Assembly: GCA_017552165.1 (NCBI GenBank)
Contig: JAFZCF010000186.1
Span: 1-32,231 of the forward strand
Source: Clostridia bacterium
GTDB lineage: Bacteria; Bacillota_A; Clostridia; Oscillospirales; CAG-272
Length of the DNA stretch: 32,231 bases
Reading direction: 5' to 3'
Shown here: in pieces, positions 1 through 7,685 of the stretch
How the letters are laid out: each line of letters opens with the position of its first letter
How positions within the stretch are numbered: position 1 is the first letter of the stretch
Position numbers and translations under genes: made by a program
The notes under the pieces: model-generated
Told to the model about the DNA's origin: nothing
Database searches by the model: none
What the model saw: only the letters and a program-made list of their open reading frames with translations

Positions 1-353
1 CCCGTAACCTATTTGACGGCGGCAAGGAGTGGTCCTACGATACGAAGGACGCGAAGTGCAAAAAACTAAACGGTAAAGCGCTTTTCGCACCGGCAGGTTC
101 TGATAACTGGCTGAATTACCGCAAGGCGTTTCTTGACCCGCCGCACGGGAATTCCTATACAAACGAAGATTTTGAGCGAGTCAACGACGTTTTGTTTCCC
201 GGCGGAACGGAGTGTCTGGAGGTTTACCGTTGGACTACCGACTGGTCGGATTATTTCGACGAAGGACATGAATGGTGGGGCGCGCTGTGCCTGACCGTTT
301 ATGACAAAACGCTCGAACGGTTCGTCATTATAACGGCGTCGGCGACGGATTGA
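1..353 (+). CDS. Hypothetical protein, C-terminal part only
   Basis: The frame starting at base 3 is open from the window edge to TGA at 351-353, giving about 116 residues that lack the start. The visible part is soluble-looking and rich in aromatic residues (WNYRK-like, EVYRWTTDWSDYF and HEWWGA segments), with no signal peptide or membrane span. I do not recognise a named domain. The dense Trp/Tyr/Asp pattern resembles a conserved uncharacterised family I have seen in Clostridia, but no function can be given. A weak hairpin with a short T run follows the stop, so this gene probably ends its transcript here. Confidence 0.6.
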   Translation, partial: RNLFDGGKEWSYDTKDAKCKKLNGKALFAPAGSDNWLNYRKAFLDPPHGNSYTNEDFERVNDVLFPGGTECLEVYRWTTDWSDYFDEGHEWWGALCLTVYDKTLERFVIITASATD

Positions 354-377
354 CAAATTCCGGTTTGTCGAGATAAA

Positions 378-403
378 AGCGCGCGTCATTTCGGCGCTCT
401 TTT
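378..403 (+). terminator. Possible weak terminator after the first gene
   Basis: AGCGC at 378-382 pairs with GCGCT at 394-398, and CG at 384-385 with CG at 392-393 across a one-base bulge. CTTTT follows. The stem is short, so this is only a candidate. Confidence 0.35.
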
Positions 404-412
404 GGCCGGCGT

Positions 413-441
413 TTGCCTTCGGAGGGCAAAAATGGTATAAT
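413..441 (+). promoter_or_regulatory. Likely promoter for the MFS transporter
   Basis: A perfect -10 TATAAT lies at 436-441 and a partial -35 TTGCCT at 413-418, 17 bases apart. It lies about 80 bases upstream of the transporter start. Confidence 0.5.
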
Positions 442-518
442 AAGGCAGGTCTGCTCCGGGCGGGGACGCGCCGCGGGGCGGACGAAAATTTATAAATGCA
501 AATTTTTTACATCGGGGA

Positions 519-1760
519 ATGAAACTACTTAACCAGTACCGCGGGCTCAGGCGGGAGATATACGTCCTGTTTTTCGGCAGGATGGTGACGAATCTCGGCA
601 GTATGATATGGCCGGTCATGACGATGATACTGAGCCAGAAACTCCTGCTCTCGGCGGCAGAGATATCCTATTTCTTCGTCGGCGCGAGCGTCATAATGCT
701 CCCGGCGAACCTCGTCGGCGGGCGGCTCGCCGACCGCTTCAACAAAAAACATCTCATCGTGATATGCGACGGGATCAGCATAATCTGTTATTTCATCAGC
801 GCGGCGATACCGCTCGGGTTCGGGACGATAATCCTGTTCGTGCTCGCCGGGGTGTTCCAGAGCGTGGAAAACCCCGCTTACGACGCGCTTTTCGCCGACC
901 TCTCGACGACAAAGGACAGGGAGCGCGCGTATTCGCTCGAATATCTTGGAGCAAATCTCGGCCTCGTGCTCTCGCCGACCATCGCCGGGCTGCTTTTCAA
1001 GGACTATCTGTGGCTCAGCTTCATCATCAGCGGCGTGTCCATAGGGCTCTCGACCGTCCTTATCGCTCTCTTCGTCAGGGATATAACGCCCGTCGAGGAC
1101 ACGGGCGAGGAATCGGAATATCAGGAAAGCAAGGACGGCGAAAGCATCTTCAAGGTGCTGAAGGCGAATCCGCTGATTATATTGTATATCATATGCGGGA
1201 CGCTGTACGGCGCCGCCTACGGGGAATACGGCTACATCATGCCCCTCGACATGGCGGCGGTGCACGGCGACGCCGGCGCCGTCATTTTCGGGACCGCCTC
1301 GAGCCTGAACTGCATCACCGTCGTGATTTTCACCCCGCTGATAACCAAACTGTTCGCAAAGGTCCGCGACACCGGAAAAATGATCGTCGGGAGAATGCTC
1401 GTTTTCGGGGGATATCTGATCTTTCTCCTGCTCCTCGGGTTTATTCCGGGATATTACGCAGCGATGTTCGTGTTCACCTGGGGCGAGATATTCTCGACGG
1501 TCTCCGAGGGGCCGTACGTCTCGACGAGGATACCGGCAAGCCACCGCGGGAGGATAAACGGGCTCATGAGCGTCGCGTACACGGCGGTGGCCGGGGTCGT
1601 CGACATAGCGGTCGGCCAGCTTTACGACCGCGCCGGCTCGGCCTGGGCGTGGGTGTTAATACTCTCGGTCGTCACGCTGTCGACCGCGGCGGCGATAGTC
1701 CTGAAAGCTCTCGACAAAAAGGCGTATCCCAAGCTGTACGGGCAGAGTAAAACGGAATGA
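519..1760 (+). CDS. MFS transporter, probable exporter
   Basis: 413 residues, the usual size for a 12-helix major facilitator protein, with hydrophobic spans along the whole length. The loop between helices 2 and 3 carries the MFS signature as GGRLADRFNKK at residues 67-77 (motif A, seen in drug and peptide exporters). A charged, non-membrane stretch at about residues 187-207 matches the central cytoplasmic loop between the two six-helix halves. The substrate cannot be read from sequence; a drug/metabolite:proton antiporter is the family default. The ATG at 519 directly follows GGGGA, an unusually tight ribosome site, but the protein starts naturally there. Its last four bases overlap the next gene (ATGA), so the two are translationally coupled. 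Confidence 0.85.
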   Translation: MKLLNQYRGLRREIYVLFFGRMVTNLGSMIWPVMTMILSQKLLLSAAEISYFFVGASVIMLPANLVGGRLADRFNKKHLIVICDGISIICYFISAAIPLGFGTIILFVLAGVFQSVENPAYDALFADLSTTKDRERAYSLEYLGANLGLVLSPTIAGLLFKDYLWLSFIISGVSIGLSTVLIALFVRDITPVEDTGEESEYQESKDGESIFKVLKANPLIILYIICGTLYGAAYGEYGYIMPLDMAAVHGDAGAVIFGTASSLNCITVVIFTPLITKLFAKVRDTGKMIVGRMLVFGGYLIFLLLLGFIPGYYAAMFVFTWGEIFSTVSEGPYVSTRIPASHRGRINGLMSVAYTAVAGVVDIAVGQLYDRAGSAWAWVLILSVVTLSTAAAIVLKALDKKAYPKLYGQSKTE

Positions 1761-2332
1761 CAAAACCGGAATCCGTCGGAAACAGAATAATAGTCCTCGG
1801 CAGCCCCGGCTCGGGGAAAAGCGTTTTTTCGGTAAAACTGAGCAAAATCACCGGCCTCCCGCTTTACCATCTCGACAGCGTGTGGTGGAAAGCCGACAGG
1901 ACGCATATATCCCGCTGTGAGTTTGACGAAAAGCTCGGGGCTCTGCTTTCGCTCGACAAATGGATACTCGACGGGGATTACAGCAGGACGTACGAGGTCA
2001 GGATCCGCGCCTGCGACACAGTCGTATTTCTCGATTTCGACACCGGCGTGTGCATGAAAGGGATAAACGAACGGATAGGCAAAGAGAGACCCGACATGCC
2101 GTGGATTGAGAACGAATCCGATCCCGAGCTCGTGAAGGCGGTCGAAAACTACGGGAGAGAAAACCGGCCGGTCGTCCTTTCGCTGCTCGAAAAATATCCC
2201 GAAAAGCGCGCGCTAGTCTTTTCGTCGCGCGCCGATGCCGACGGCTGGCTGTCATGCCTTGCCGGGACGCGGGACTTGATTTTTCCCGCCCGATGTGATA
2301 TCATACGAAAAACCGACGGTAAGCGGCCGTAA
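1757..2332 (+). CDS. Small P-loop NTPase, FlaR/topology-modulation type
   Basis: 191 residues. A Walker A loop GSPGSGKS is at residues 15-22, followed by the family pattern KITGLPLYHLDSVWWK, then WILDGDYSRTYEVR, and VVFLDFDTG as the Walker B-like strand. This is the adenylate-kinase-like family often labelled 'DNA topology modulation protein FlaR' or AAA ATPase. The fold suggests a nucleoside or nucleotide kinase, but the physiological substrate is unknown. The start ATG overlaps the transporter stop, so it is translated with it; whether the two act together is inference only. A promoter for the next gene lies inside its 3' end. Confidence 0.75.
   Translation: MTKPESVGNRIIVLGSPGSGKSVFSVKLSKITGLPLYHLDSVWWKADRTHISRCEFDEKLGALLSLDKWILDGDYSRTYEVRIRACDTVVFLDFDTGVCMKGINERIGKERPDMPWIENESDPELVKAVENYGRENRPVVLSLLEKYPEKRALVFSSRADADGWLSCLAGTRDLIFPARCDIIRKTDGKRP
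2276..2304 (+). promoter_or_regulatory. Likely promoter for the zinc-ribbon gene
   Basis: TTGATT at 2276-2281 and TATCAT at 2299-2304 are separated by 17 bases, within the end of the preceding coding region. Confidence 0.45.
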
Positions 2333-2363
2333 GGACCGCCGACGGAAAACAGGAGGACCCGAC

Positions 2364-3077
2364 ATGCCTAAATTCTGCACCGGCTGCGGAACGCAGCTCA
2401 ACGACAACGCCAAGTTCTGCCCGAACTGCGGAGCGGCGCAGGGCGACGCCCCCGCGCCGGATTTTACAAGACCGGTATACGCCGAGGGCGGCGCAGGCCG
2501 GCCGGGAGTGCCCGCGCCGGGCTTTTCCGCCAGGGTAAACGACCCCGAGATACTCGCCGCGGTGAAAAAGACCCGCAAGGCGTCGGGGATATTCGCTTTC
2601 TTCATCGTTCCTCTGCCGCTCATCGGATTCCTGATCTACAGCGCCGTGAGCGACAAAATGGAGACCGCCGACGCGCTTAAATACGGCGCGATCGTTTCCG
2701 CCGTGTTTCTCGTGTTCGCCATTTACAGCTTTATAAAAAGCCGCGCGAAAAACACCTACGACGCGACCGTGACGGACAAAAAAACGCGCCTTGCCTACCG
2801 CAACGGCGACAGCAACTATTCGTACACCGAGTACGTCACGATCGCAAGGACCGACGGCGGGAAAAAGAAAAAGATAGTGGAGCACGAGGGCTCGCAGACG
2901 TGGGCGTGGGACTATCTGCCCGTCGGCGCCAGATTCAGATACCACCCGCAGTTCAACTTCCCGTACGAGCTTTACGACAAATCGTCGGCGCCCTATATCG
3001 CCTGCGTTTCCTGCTCGACGCAGAACGACGTGACGGCTGAGAGGTGCAAGCGCTGCAACCTGCCTCTGCTCAAATAA
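2364..3077 (+). CDS. Membrane protein with zinc ribbons at both ends
   Basis: 237 residues. The open frame extends upstream to 2295, but the ATG at 2364 has a clear AGGAGG site at 2351-2356 and begins directly with a zinc ribbon (CTGCG, then CPNCG, residues 5-22). Two membrane spans follow at about residues 75-93 and 105-124. A soluble stretch with beta-rich character and Tyr/Asp/Lys content comes next, resembling DUF3592-type domains. The extreme C-terminus is a second treble of Cys pairs (CVSC, then CKRC). Zinc ribbons on both cytosolic ends of a two-span protein suggest a scaffold or quality-control role, but the function is unknown. It has its own promoter and a strong terminator, so it is probably a single-gene transcript. 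Confidence 0.75.
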   Translation: MPKFCTGCGTQLNDNAKFCPNCGAAQGDAPAPDFTRPVYAEGGAGRPGVPAPGFSARVNDPEILAAVKKTRKASGIFAFFIVPLPLIGFLIYSAVSDKMETADALKYGAIVSAVFLVFAIYSFIKSRAKNTYDATVTDKKTRLAYRNGDSNYSYTEYVTIARTDGGKKKKIVEHEGSQTWAWDYLPVGARFRYHPQFNFPYELYDKSSAPYIACVSCSTQNDVTAERCKRCNLPLLK

Positions 3078-3086
3078 TAACGCAAA

Positions 3087-3118
3087 AAACGGGTCTGTCC
3101 GCGCGGACAGACCCGTTT
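3087..3118. terminator. Bidirectional terminator between convergent genes
   Basis: A perfect 14-base-pair stem (3087-3100 with 3105-3118) has loop GCGC, an A run on the left and TTTAT on the right. It serves the zinc-ribbon gene (+) and argH (-). Confidence 0.9.
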
Positions 3119-3137
3119 ATTTGTCTGAAAAATCACT

Positions 3138-4514
3138 TTATCCGATTTTTTTCCTGACGTCTTCGATCTGTTTTTTCACCGATGCCGGCGAAGGACCGCC
3201 GATGCCGGAGCGTCGGGAAACGCAGCCGCCGAGGTCGAGCGCGTCGTATATCTTTTCATCGACGGACGGACACACGGCGCGGAACTCGTCGAGCGAGAGA
3301 TCCTCGAGCGTCCTGTTCTCCGAAATGCACTTTGCGACGAGCCCGCCCGAGATCTTGTACGCGTCGCGGAACGGCACTCCCCTGCCGACGAGATAGTCGG
3401 CGAGGTCGGTCGCGTTGATAAAGCCCTTTTTCGCCGCCTCCTCGAGCGCTTTGCGCTTCACCGTGAGGGTGCTTATCATCCCCGTCATGATGGAAAGGCA
3501 TGCCTTTGCCGTGTCGATTGCGTCAAAAACGCTCTCCTTGTCCTCCTGCATGTCCTTGTTATAGGCGAGCGGCAGACCCTTGAGCGTCGTGAGGAGCGCG
3601 ACGAGATCGCCGTAGACCCGCCCGGTCTTTCCGCGGGTCAGCTCCGCCATGTCGGAGTTCTTTTTCTGCGGCATTATACTCGAGCCGGTGGTGTAAGCGT
3701 CGGAAAGCTCGATAAATCCGAACTCCCACGAGCTCCAGAGAACGAGCTCCTCCGACATGCGCGAGAGGTGCATCATCAGTATCGAAAGAGCGGAGAGCAG
3801 CTCGACGCAGAAATCCCTGTCGGAGACGCCGTCGAGACTGTTCATCGTGACGCCCGAAAAACCGAGCGCCGCGGCCTCCGCCTTCCTGTCCGTCGGGAAG
3901 GTGGTCCCGGCGAGCGCGCAGCATCCGATGGGGCACTCGTCGGTCCTTTTGAGCGTGTCGGCGAGGCGGCCGAGATCGCGCAGGAGCATATAGGAATACG
4001 CCATCATGTGGTGACCGAAGGTCACGGGCTGCGCCCTCTGGAGATGCGTGTATCCCGGCATCACGGCGTCGGCGTTTTTCTCCGCCGCCGAAACGAGTGC
4101 GCCGATAAGCCCCTTTATTGCCCCGGATATCTCGTTTATCTCTTTTTTCAGGTACATGCGCATATCGAGCGCGACCTGATCGTTGCGCGAACGGGCGGTG
4201 TGCAGCCGCTTGCCGGGTTCGCCGATCCTTTCGGTCAGGACTGATTCCACGAACATGTGGATATCCTCCGCCGACGGATCGATCTCAAGCCTGCCCGAGC
4301 GGATATCCGAGAGGATACCGTCGAGGCCGGCGAGAATAGCGTCGCAGTCGGCGCGGGAAATGATCCCGCGGTCGGCGAGCATCGCCGCGTGCGCGGCCGA
4401 GCCCCTTATATCCTCCTCGTACATACGACTGTCAAAGCGTATCGAGGAGTTGAAATCGTCGGCGGCGGATGAGGTCGAACCGTCGGTCCGTCCCGCCCAC
4501 ATTTTTCCGGACAT
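3138..4514 (-). CDS. argH: Argininosuccinate lyase
   Basis: 458 residues, full length for the family. It cleaves argininosuccinate to arginine and fumarate, the last step of arginine synthesis, as a cytosolic tetramer. The fumarase/aspartase superfamily signature GSSIMPQKKN is at residues 277-286, on the flexible loop that supplies the catalytic Ser. The other conserved blocks are TARSRNDQVA (106-115) and GYTHLQRAQP with the acid/base His (154-163). Its ATG shares one base with the stop of argG (TGATG), so translation is coupled. No truncation or missing key residue is seen. The transcript ends at the shared hairpin at 3087-3118. Confidence 0.97.
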   Translation of the reverse strand: MSGKMWAGRTDGSTSSAADDFNSSIRFDSRMYEEDIRGSAAHAAMLADRGIISRADCDAILAGLDGILSDIRSGRLEIDPSAEDIHMFVESVLTERIGEPGKRLHTARSRNDQVALDMRMYLKKEINEISGAIKGLIGALVSAAEKNADAVMPGYTHLQRAQPVTFGHHMMAYSYMLLRDLGRLADTLKRTDECPIGCCALAGTTFPTDRKAEAAALGFSGVTMNSLDGVSDRDFCVELLSALSILMMHLSRMSEELVLWSSWEFGFIELSDAYTTGSSIMPQKKNSDMAELTRGKTGRVYGDLVALLTTLKGLPLAYNKDMQEDKESVFDAIDTAKACLSIMTGMISTLTVKRKALEEAAKKGFINATDLADYLVGRGVPFRDAYKISGGLVAKCISENRTLEDLSLDEFRAVCPSVDEKIYDALDLGGCVSRRSGIGGPSPASVKKQIEDVRKKIG

Positions 4515-5740
4515 CAGAGCTTTCCTTTTTTCTCAAGCATGGCCTGGACGGTCGTCGGCAGGCCCCAGATGTTTATGAATCCCTCGGCCTGTCCCTGGTC
4601 GTAGTCCGACTCTCCGAAGGTCACGAGATCCTCCGAATAGAGGGAGAAGGGAGACGTCGTTCCGGCCGGGATGATGTTGCCCTTGTAGAGCTTGAGCTTG
4701 ACCGAGCCCGTCACGTGCTCGTTCGATTTGTCGGCGAAGGCTGTCATCGCCTCGCGGAGCGGCGTGAACCACTTGCCGTTGTAGATGAGATCGGCAAAGT
4801 CCACGGCGAGCTTCTGTTTCAGATGCAGCGTCTCCTTGTCGACCGTGAGCATCTCGAGCTGTTCGTGAGCGAAATAGAGTATCGTCCCGCCGGGGGTCTC
4901 GTACACTCCCCTGTCCTTCATTCCGATAAGACGGTTTTCGACTATATCGATAATGCCGACGCCGTTTTTGCCGCCTGTGTCGTTGAGCTTTTCGATGATT
5001 TTGCTCGCCTTCATTTTCTCCCCGTCTAGCGCGACGGGAGCGCCGGCCTCGAAATCAATCGTCACGTAGGTCGGCTCGTCGGGCGCTGCGAAGGGGGAAA
5101 CGCCCATTTCGAGGAATCCGGGCTTGTCGTAGTCCGGCTCGTTCGACGGGTCTTCGAGATCGAGCCCCTCGTGGCTGAGATGCCAGAGATTTTTGTCTTT
5201 AGAATAGTTGGTCTCGCGGCTTATCTTGAGCGGGACGTTGTGCGCCTCGGCGTAATCTATCTCCTCGTCGCGGGACTTTATGTCCCATTCGCGCCACGGG
5301 GCGATTATCTTCATCCCCGGCGCAAAGCGCTTTATCGCGAGCTCGAAACGCACCTGGTCGTTGCCCTTGCCCGTCGCGCCGTGACAGATGGCGTCCGCCC
5401 CCTCGGCGAGCGCGATCTCGGCGAGCTTTTTGCCTATCACGGGACGCGCGAAGGCCGTTCCGAGAAGATATTTCTCGTATTTTGCTCCCATCTTCATGGC
5501 GGGGATGATGACGTCGTCGACCATCTCGTCGGTGAGATCGGCTATTATCAGCTTGGAGGCGCCGGTTTTGAGCGCTTTTTCCTCAAGCCCGTCGAGCTCA
5601 TCGGCCTGGCCGACGTTGCCGGAGACCGCGATGATCTCGGGATCGTTGTAATTTTCCTTCAGCCACGGAATTATTATCGAGGTGTCGAGCCCGCCGGAAT
5701 ACGCGAGCACTATCTTCCTGATGCCGTCTTTGTTTTTCAT
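4514..5740 (-). CDS. argG: Argininosuccinate synthase
   Basis: 408 residues from the preferred start. It joins citrulline and aspartate using ATP to give argininosuccinate, which ArgH then cleaves. The ATP-pyrophosphatase loop AYSGGLDTS is at residues 13-21, and the family blocks [13 protein letters not shown] and [16 protein letters not shown] ([12 protein letters not shown]) are present. The frame is open to an ATG at 5773, but the consensus promoter places transcription start near 5775, leaving no leader for that codon. The ATG at 5740 has AAAGG at 5749-5753 eight bases upstream and begins MKNKDGIRK, so I chose it. A possible ArgR site overlaps the transcript start, fitting arginine-controlled expression of argGH. 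Confidence 0.97.
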   Translation of the reverse strand: MKNKDGIRKIVLAYSGGLDTSIIIPWLKENYNDPEIIAVSGNVGQADELDGLEEKALKTGASKLIIADLTDEMVDDVIIPAMKMGAKYEKYLLGTAFARPVIGKKLAEIALAEGADAICHGATGKGNDQVRFELAIKRFAPGMKIIAPWREWDIKSRDEEIDYAEAHNVPLKISRETNYSKDKNLWHLSHEGLDLEDPSNEPDYDKPGFLEMGVSPFAAPDEPTYVTIDFEAGAPVALDGEKMKASKIIEKLNDTGGKNGVGIIDIVENRLIGMKDRGVYETPGGTILYFAHEQLEMLTVDKETLHLKQKLAVDFADLIYNGKWFTPLREAMTAFADKSNEHVTGSVKLKLYKGNIIPAGTTSPFSLYSEDLVTFGESDYDQGQAEGFINIWGLPTTVQAMLEKKGKL

Positions 5741-5757
5741 TTTGATTGCCTTTCGGA

Positions 5758-5773
5758 TTGATATTTCATTCAA
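5758..5773 (-). promoter_or_regulatory. Possible ArgR/AhrC operator (ARG box)
   Basis: On the minus strand the site reads TTGAATGAAATATCAA. The left half matches the ARG-box half site TGAAT and the centre is A/T rich; the right half is imperfect (TATCA instead of ATTCA). It sits just downstream of the argG -10, where a repressor would block transcription. The match is partial. Confidence 0.35.
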
Positions 5774-5781
5774 CGTGGATA

Positions 5782-5809
5782 ATTATACACAAAAAAGGCG
5801 GTATGTCAA
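5782..5809 (-). promoter_or_regulatory. Consensus promoter of argGH
   Basis: On the minus strand a perfect -35 TTGACA (5809-5804) and a perfect -10 TATAAT (5787-5782) are separated by 16 bases. Confidence 0.85.
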
Positions 5810-5883
5810 GGGGTAAATAAAAAAATATTCAGAAAAAATGAATTGAATTTCTCCCGGAGCCGGTCGCCGCGCCGGGCGGTCCG

Positions 5884-5912
5884 TTGACAAAACACGCGCC
5901 GGGTGATATAAT
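5884..5912 (+). promoter_or_regulatory. Consensus promoter of the Dlt-like operon
   Basis: A perfect TTGACA (5884-5889) and a perfect TATAAT (5907-5912) are 17 bases apart. GGAGG follows at 5923-5927 before the ATG at 5937. No repressor-like site is evident, so this should be a strong promoter. Confidence 0.88.
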
Positions 5913-5936
5913 CTTGCCCGTCGGAGGCACCGCGCC

Positions 5937-7445
5937 ATGCAGAATAGCCTGATCTCATATCTTATCTCCGCGGCGGAACGTTTTCCCGAAAAGACCGCGT
6001 TCTGTTCCGAGGACGAAAGTCTGACCTTTTCCCGGCTCGACGTTATAAGCCGGCAGGTCGGAACTTTTCTGCACGGCGAGGGCGTTTACCGCCGCCCCGT
6101 CGTCGTTTTCATGAAAAAATCCCCCGCCGAGATCGCCGCGTTTTTCGGCGTGATACGCGGAGGATGCTTTTACGTCCCGATAGACGAGGAGATGCCGGCG
6201 GCGCGCATCGGCCTGATACTCGAAAACGTCCGCTCTCCGCTCGTTATATGCGACGGACAGACGGTCAGCAAGGCAAGAGAGCTCGACCTGAGGGGCGGCC
6301 GCGCCGTCACGCTCGGCGAGATCACCGAAAACGGCGGAACGGACGACGCCGCTCTTGACAAAATATACCGCTCGGCGATAGACACGGACCCCGTTTACGT
6401 CGTTTTCACGTCGGGATCGACGGGCGTCCCGAAGGGCGTATGCGCCTGTCACAGGTCGGTCATCGACTATATAGAGCAGCTCTCGGAGACGCTCGGCTTT
6501 TCCTCCGACACGGTCTTCGGAAACCAGTCGCCGCTCTATTTCGACGCGTGTCTCAAAGAGCTCATCCCCACGCTCAGATTCGGCGCGACGACGTACCTCA
6601 TCCCGAAAAGACTTTTCTCGACCCCCGTCGATCTCGTGAAATATCTGAACGAGAACAGGATAAACACGATATGCTGGGTCGTTTCGGCGCTCACAATGAT
6701 AAGCGCCTTCGACACTTTTTCGGTCGTCAGGCCGGAATATCTACGCACCGTCGCGTTCGGCTCGGAAGTGTTCCCCGTGAAACAGTTCAACAAATGGCGC
6801 AGGGCCCTCCCGGAGGCGTCCTTCACCAATCTTTACGGCCCCACGGAGACCACCGGGATGTGCTGTTTCTACAGAGTTGAAAGAGAATTCTCCGAGGACG
6901 AATCCATACCGATAGGAAAGCCCTTCCCAAACCGCGAGATAATACTCATGAGGCCGGACGGAACGGTCGCGCACGAGGGCGAGGAGGGCGAGATATGCAT
7001 CCGCGGCACGGCGCTCACGCTGGGATACTACAACGATCCCGAGAGGACGGACGCCGCCTTCGTGCAGAACCCGCTCAACACCTCGTACCCCGAAAAGATA
7101 TACAAGACCGGCGACGTCGCAAAATACGGCGCCGACGGCAATCTGATCTTCGTTTCCCGAAAAGATCATCAGATAAAGCACATGGGCCACAGGATAGAGC
7201 TCGGCGAGATCGAGATCACCGCCGCGGCGTTCCCCGGAGTCGGATTGTGCGCCTGCGTGTACAGCGCCGCAAAACGGAGGATAACTCTGTTCTTCACGGG
7301 CGACGCCGACGCCGCAGAGCTCGGCGAATGGCTCAGATCGCGCCTGCCGAGATATATGATCCCCGGGAAGACCGTAAAACTTGACGAAATGCCGCTCACG
7401 CCGAACGGAAAGATCGACCGTGTCGGGCTGAGCGGAACGGAATAG
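5937..7445 (+). CDS. Amino-acid adenylation enzyme, DltA/NRPS A-domain type
   Basis: 502 residues, one stand-alone ANL-family adenylation domain. Core motifs appear in order: A3 FTSGSTGVPKG (157-167), A4 FDACLKEL with Asp203, the position that binds the substrate amino group in NRPS and DltA enzymes, A5 YGPTETTG (300-307), A7 YKTGDVAKY (389-397), A8 ending in RIELGEIE (419-426), and A10 NGKIDR with Lys492. It should activate an amino acid with ATP and load it on the carrier encoded next door. DltA enzymes have FCGE where a Cys helps select D-alanine; here the matching segment is FGSE (274-277), with Gly275 for the Cys. The substrate may therefore not be D-alanine. This is the first gene of the operon, with a strong ribosome site. 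Confidence 0.85.
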   Translation: MQNSLISYLISAAERFPEKTAFCSEDESLTFSRLDVISRQVGTFLHGEGVYRRPVVVFMKKSPAEIAAFFGVIRGGCFYVPIDEEMPAARIGLILENVRSPLVICDGQTVSKARELDLRGGRAVTLGEITENGGTDDAALDKIYRSAIDTDPVYVVFTSGSTGVPKGVCACHRSVIDYIEQLSETLGFSSDTVFGNQSPLYFDACLKELIPTLRFGATTYLIPKRLFSTPVDLVKYLNENRINTICWVVSALTMISAFDTFSVVRPEYLRTVAFGSEVFPVKQFNKWRRALPEASFTNLYGPTETTGMCCFYRVEREFSEDESIPIGKPFPNREIILMRPDGTVAHEGEEGEICIRGTALTLGYYNDPERTDAAFVQNPLNTSYPEKIYKTGDVAKYGADGNLIFVSRKDHQIKHMGHRIELGEIEITAAAFPGVGLCACVYSAAKRRITLFFTGDADAAELGEWLRSRLPRYMIPGKTVKLDEMPLTPNGKIDRVGLSGTE

Positions 7446-7453
7446 AGGTTTTA

Positions 7454-7684
7454 ATGGAAAAACTGCTTGAAATACTCAGGGATATCCGCCCCGACGTCGA
7501 CTTTTCGGCGGAAGAAAATCTCATCGGAGACGGAATTCTCGATTCGATGGACATCGTCAATCTCATAACCGGGATCGGCGAGGAATTCGACGTAGTGATA
7601 ACCGCGAAGGACATCCTGCCGGAAAACTTCAATTCCGCGGGAAAGATCTGCGCGCTCATAGAGAGGCTCCGGGAGGAGGACTGA
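7454..7684 (+). CDS. Acyl/peptidyl carrier protein, DltC-like
   Basis: 76 residues, acidic and helical. The phosphopantetheine attachment motif is GDGILDSMD with Ser31. Length and the absence of extra domains fit a free-standing carrier such as DltC or AcpP. It is flanked by an adenylation enzyme and an MBOAT protein, the same partners as DltC, so it should carry the activated amino acid to the membrane acyltransferase. It starts 8 bases after the adenylation stop. A phosphopantetheinyl transferase is not present in the window and must be supplied from elsewhere. Confidence 0.85.
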   Translation: MEKLLEILRDIRPDVDFSAEENLIGDGILDSMDIVNLITGIGEEFDVVITAKDILPENFNSAGKICALIERLREED

Positions 7685-7685
7685 T

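Noticed and set aside
525..1544. Long minus-strand open frame (339 codons) opposite the MFS gene, and a + frame at 608-1750
   Set aside because: Both lie fully within the transporter, have arginine- and proline-rich shadow composition and no motifs; they arise from high GC.
5741..5773. Upstream ATG at 5773 as the argG start
   Set aside because: It would begin within two bases of the predicted transcript start and has no ribosome site.
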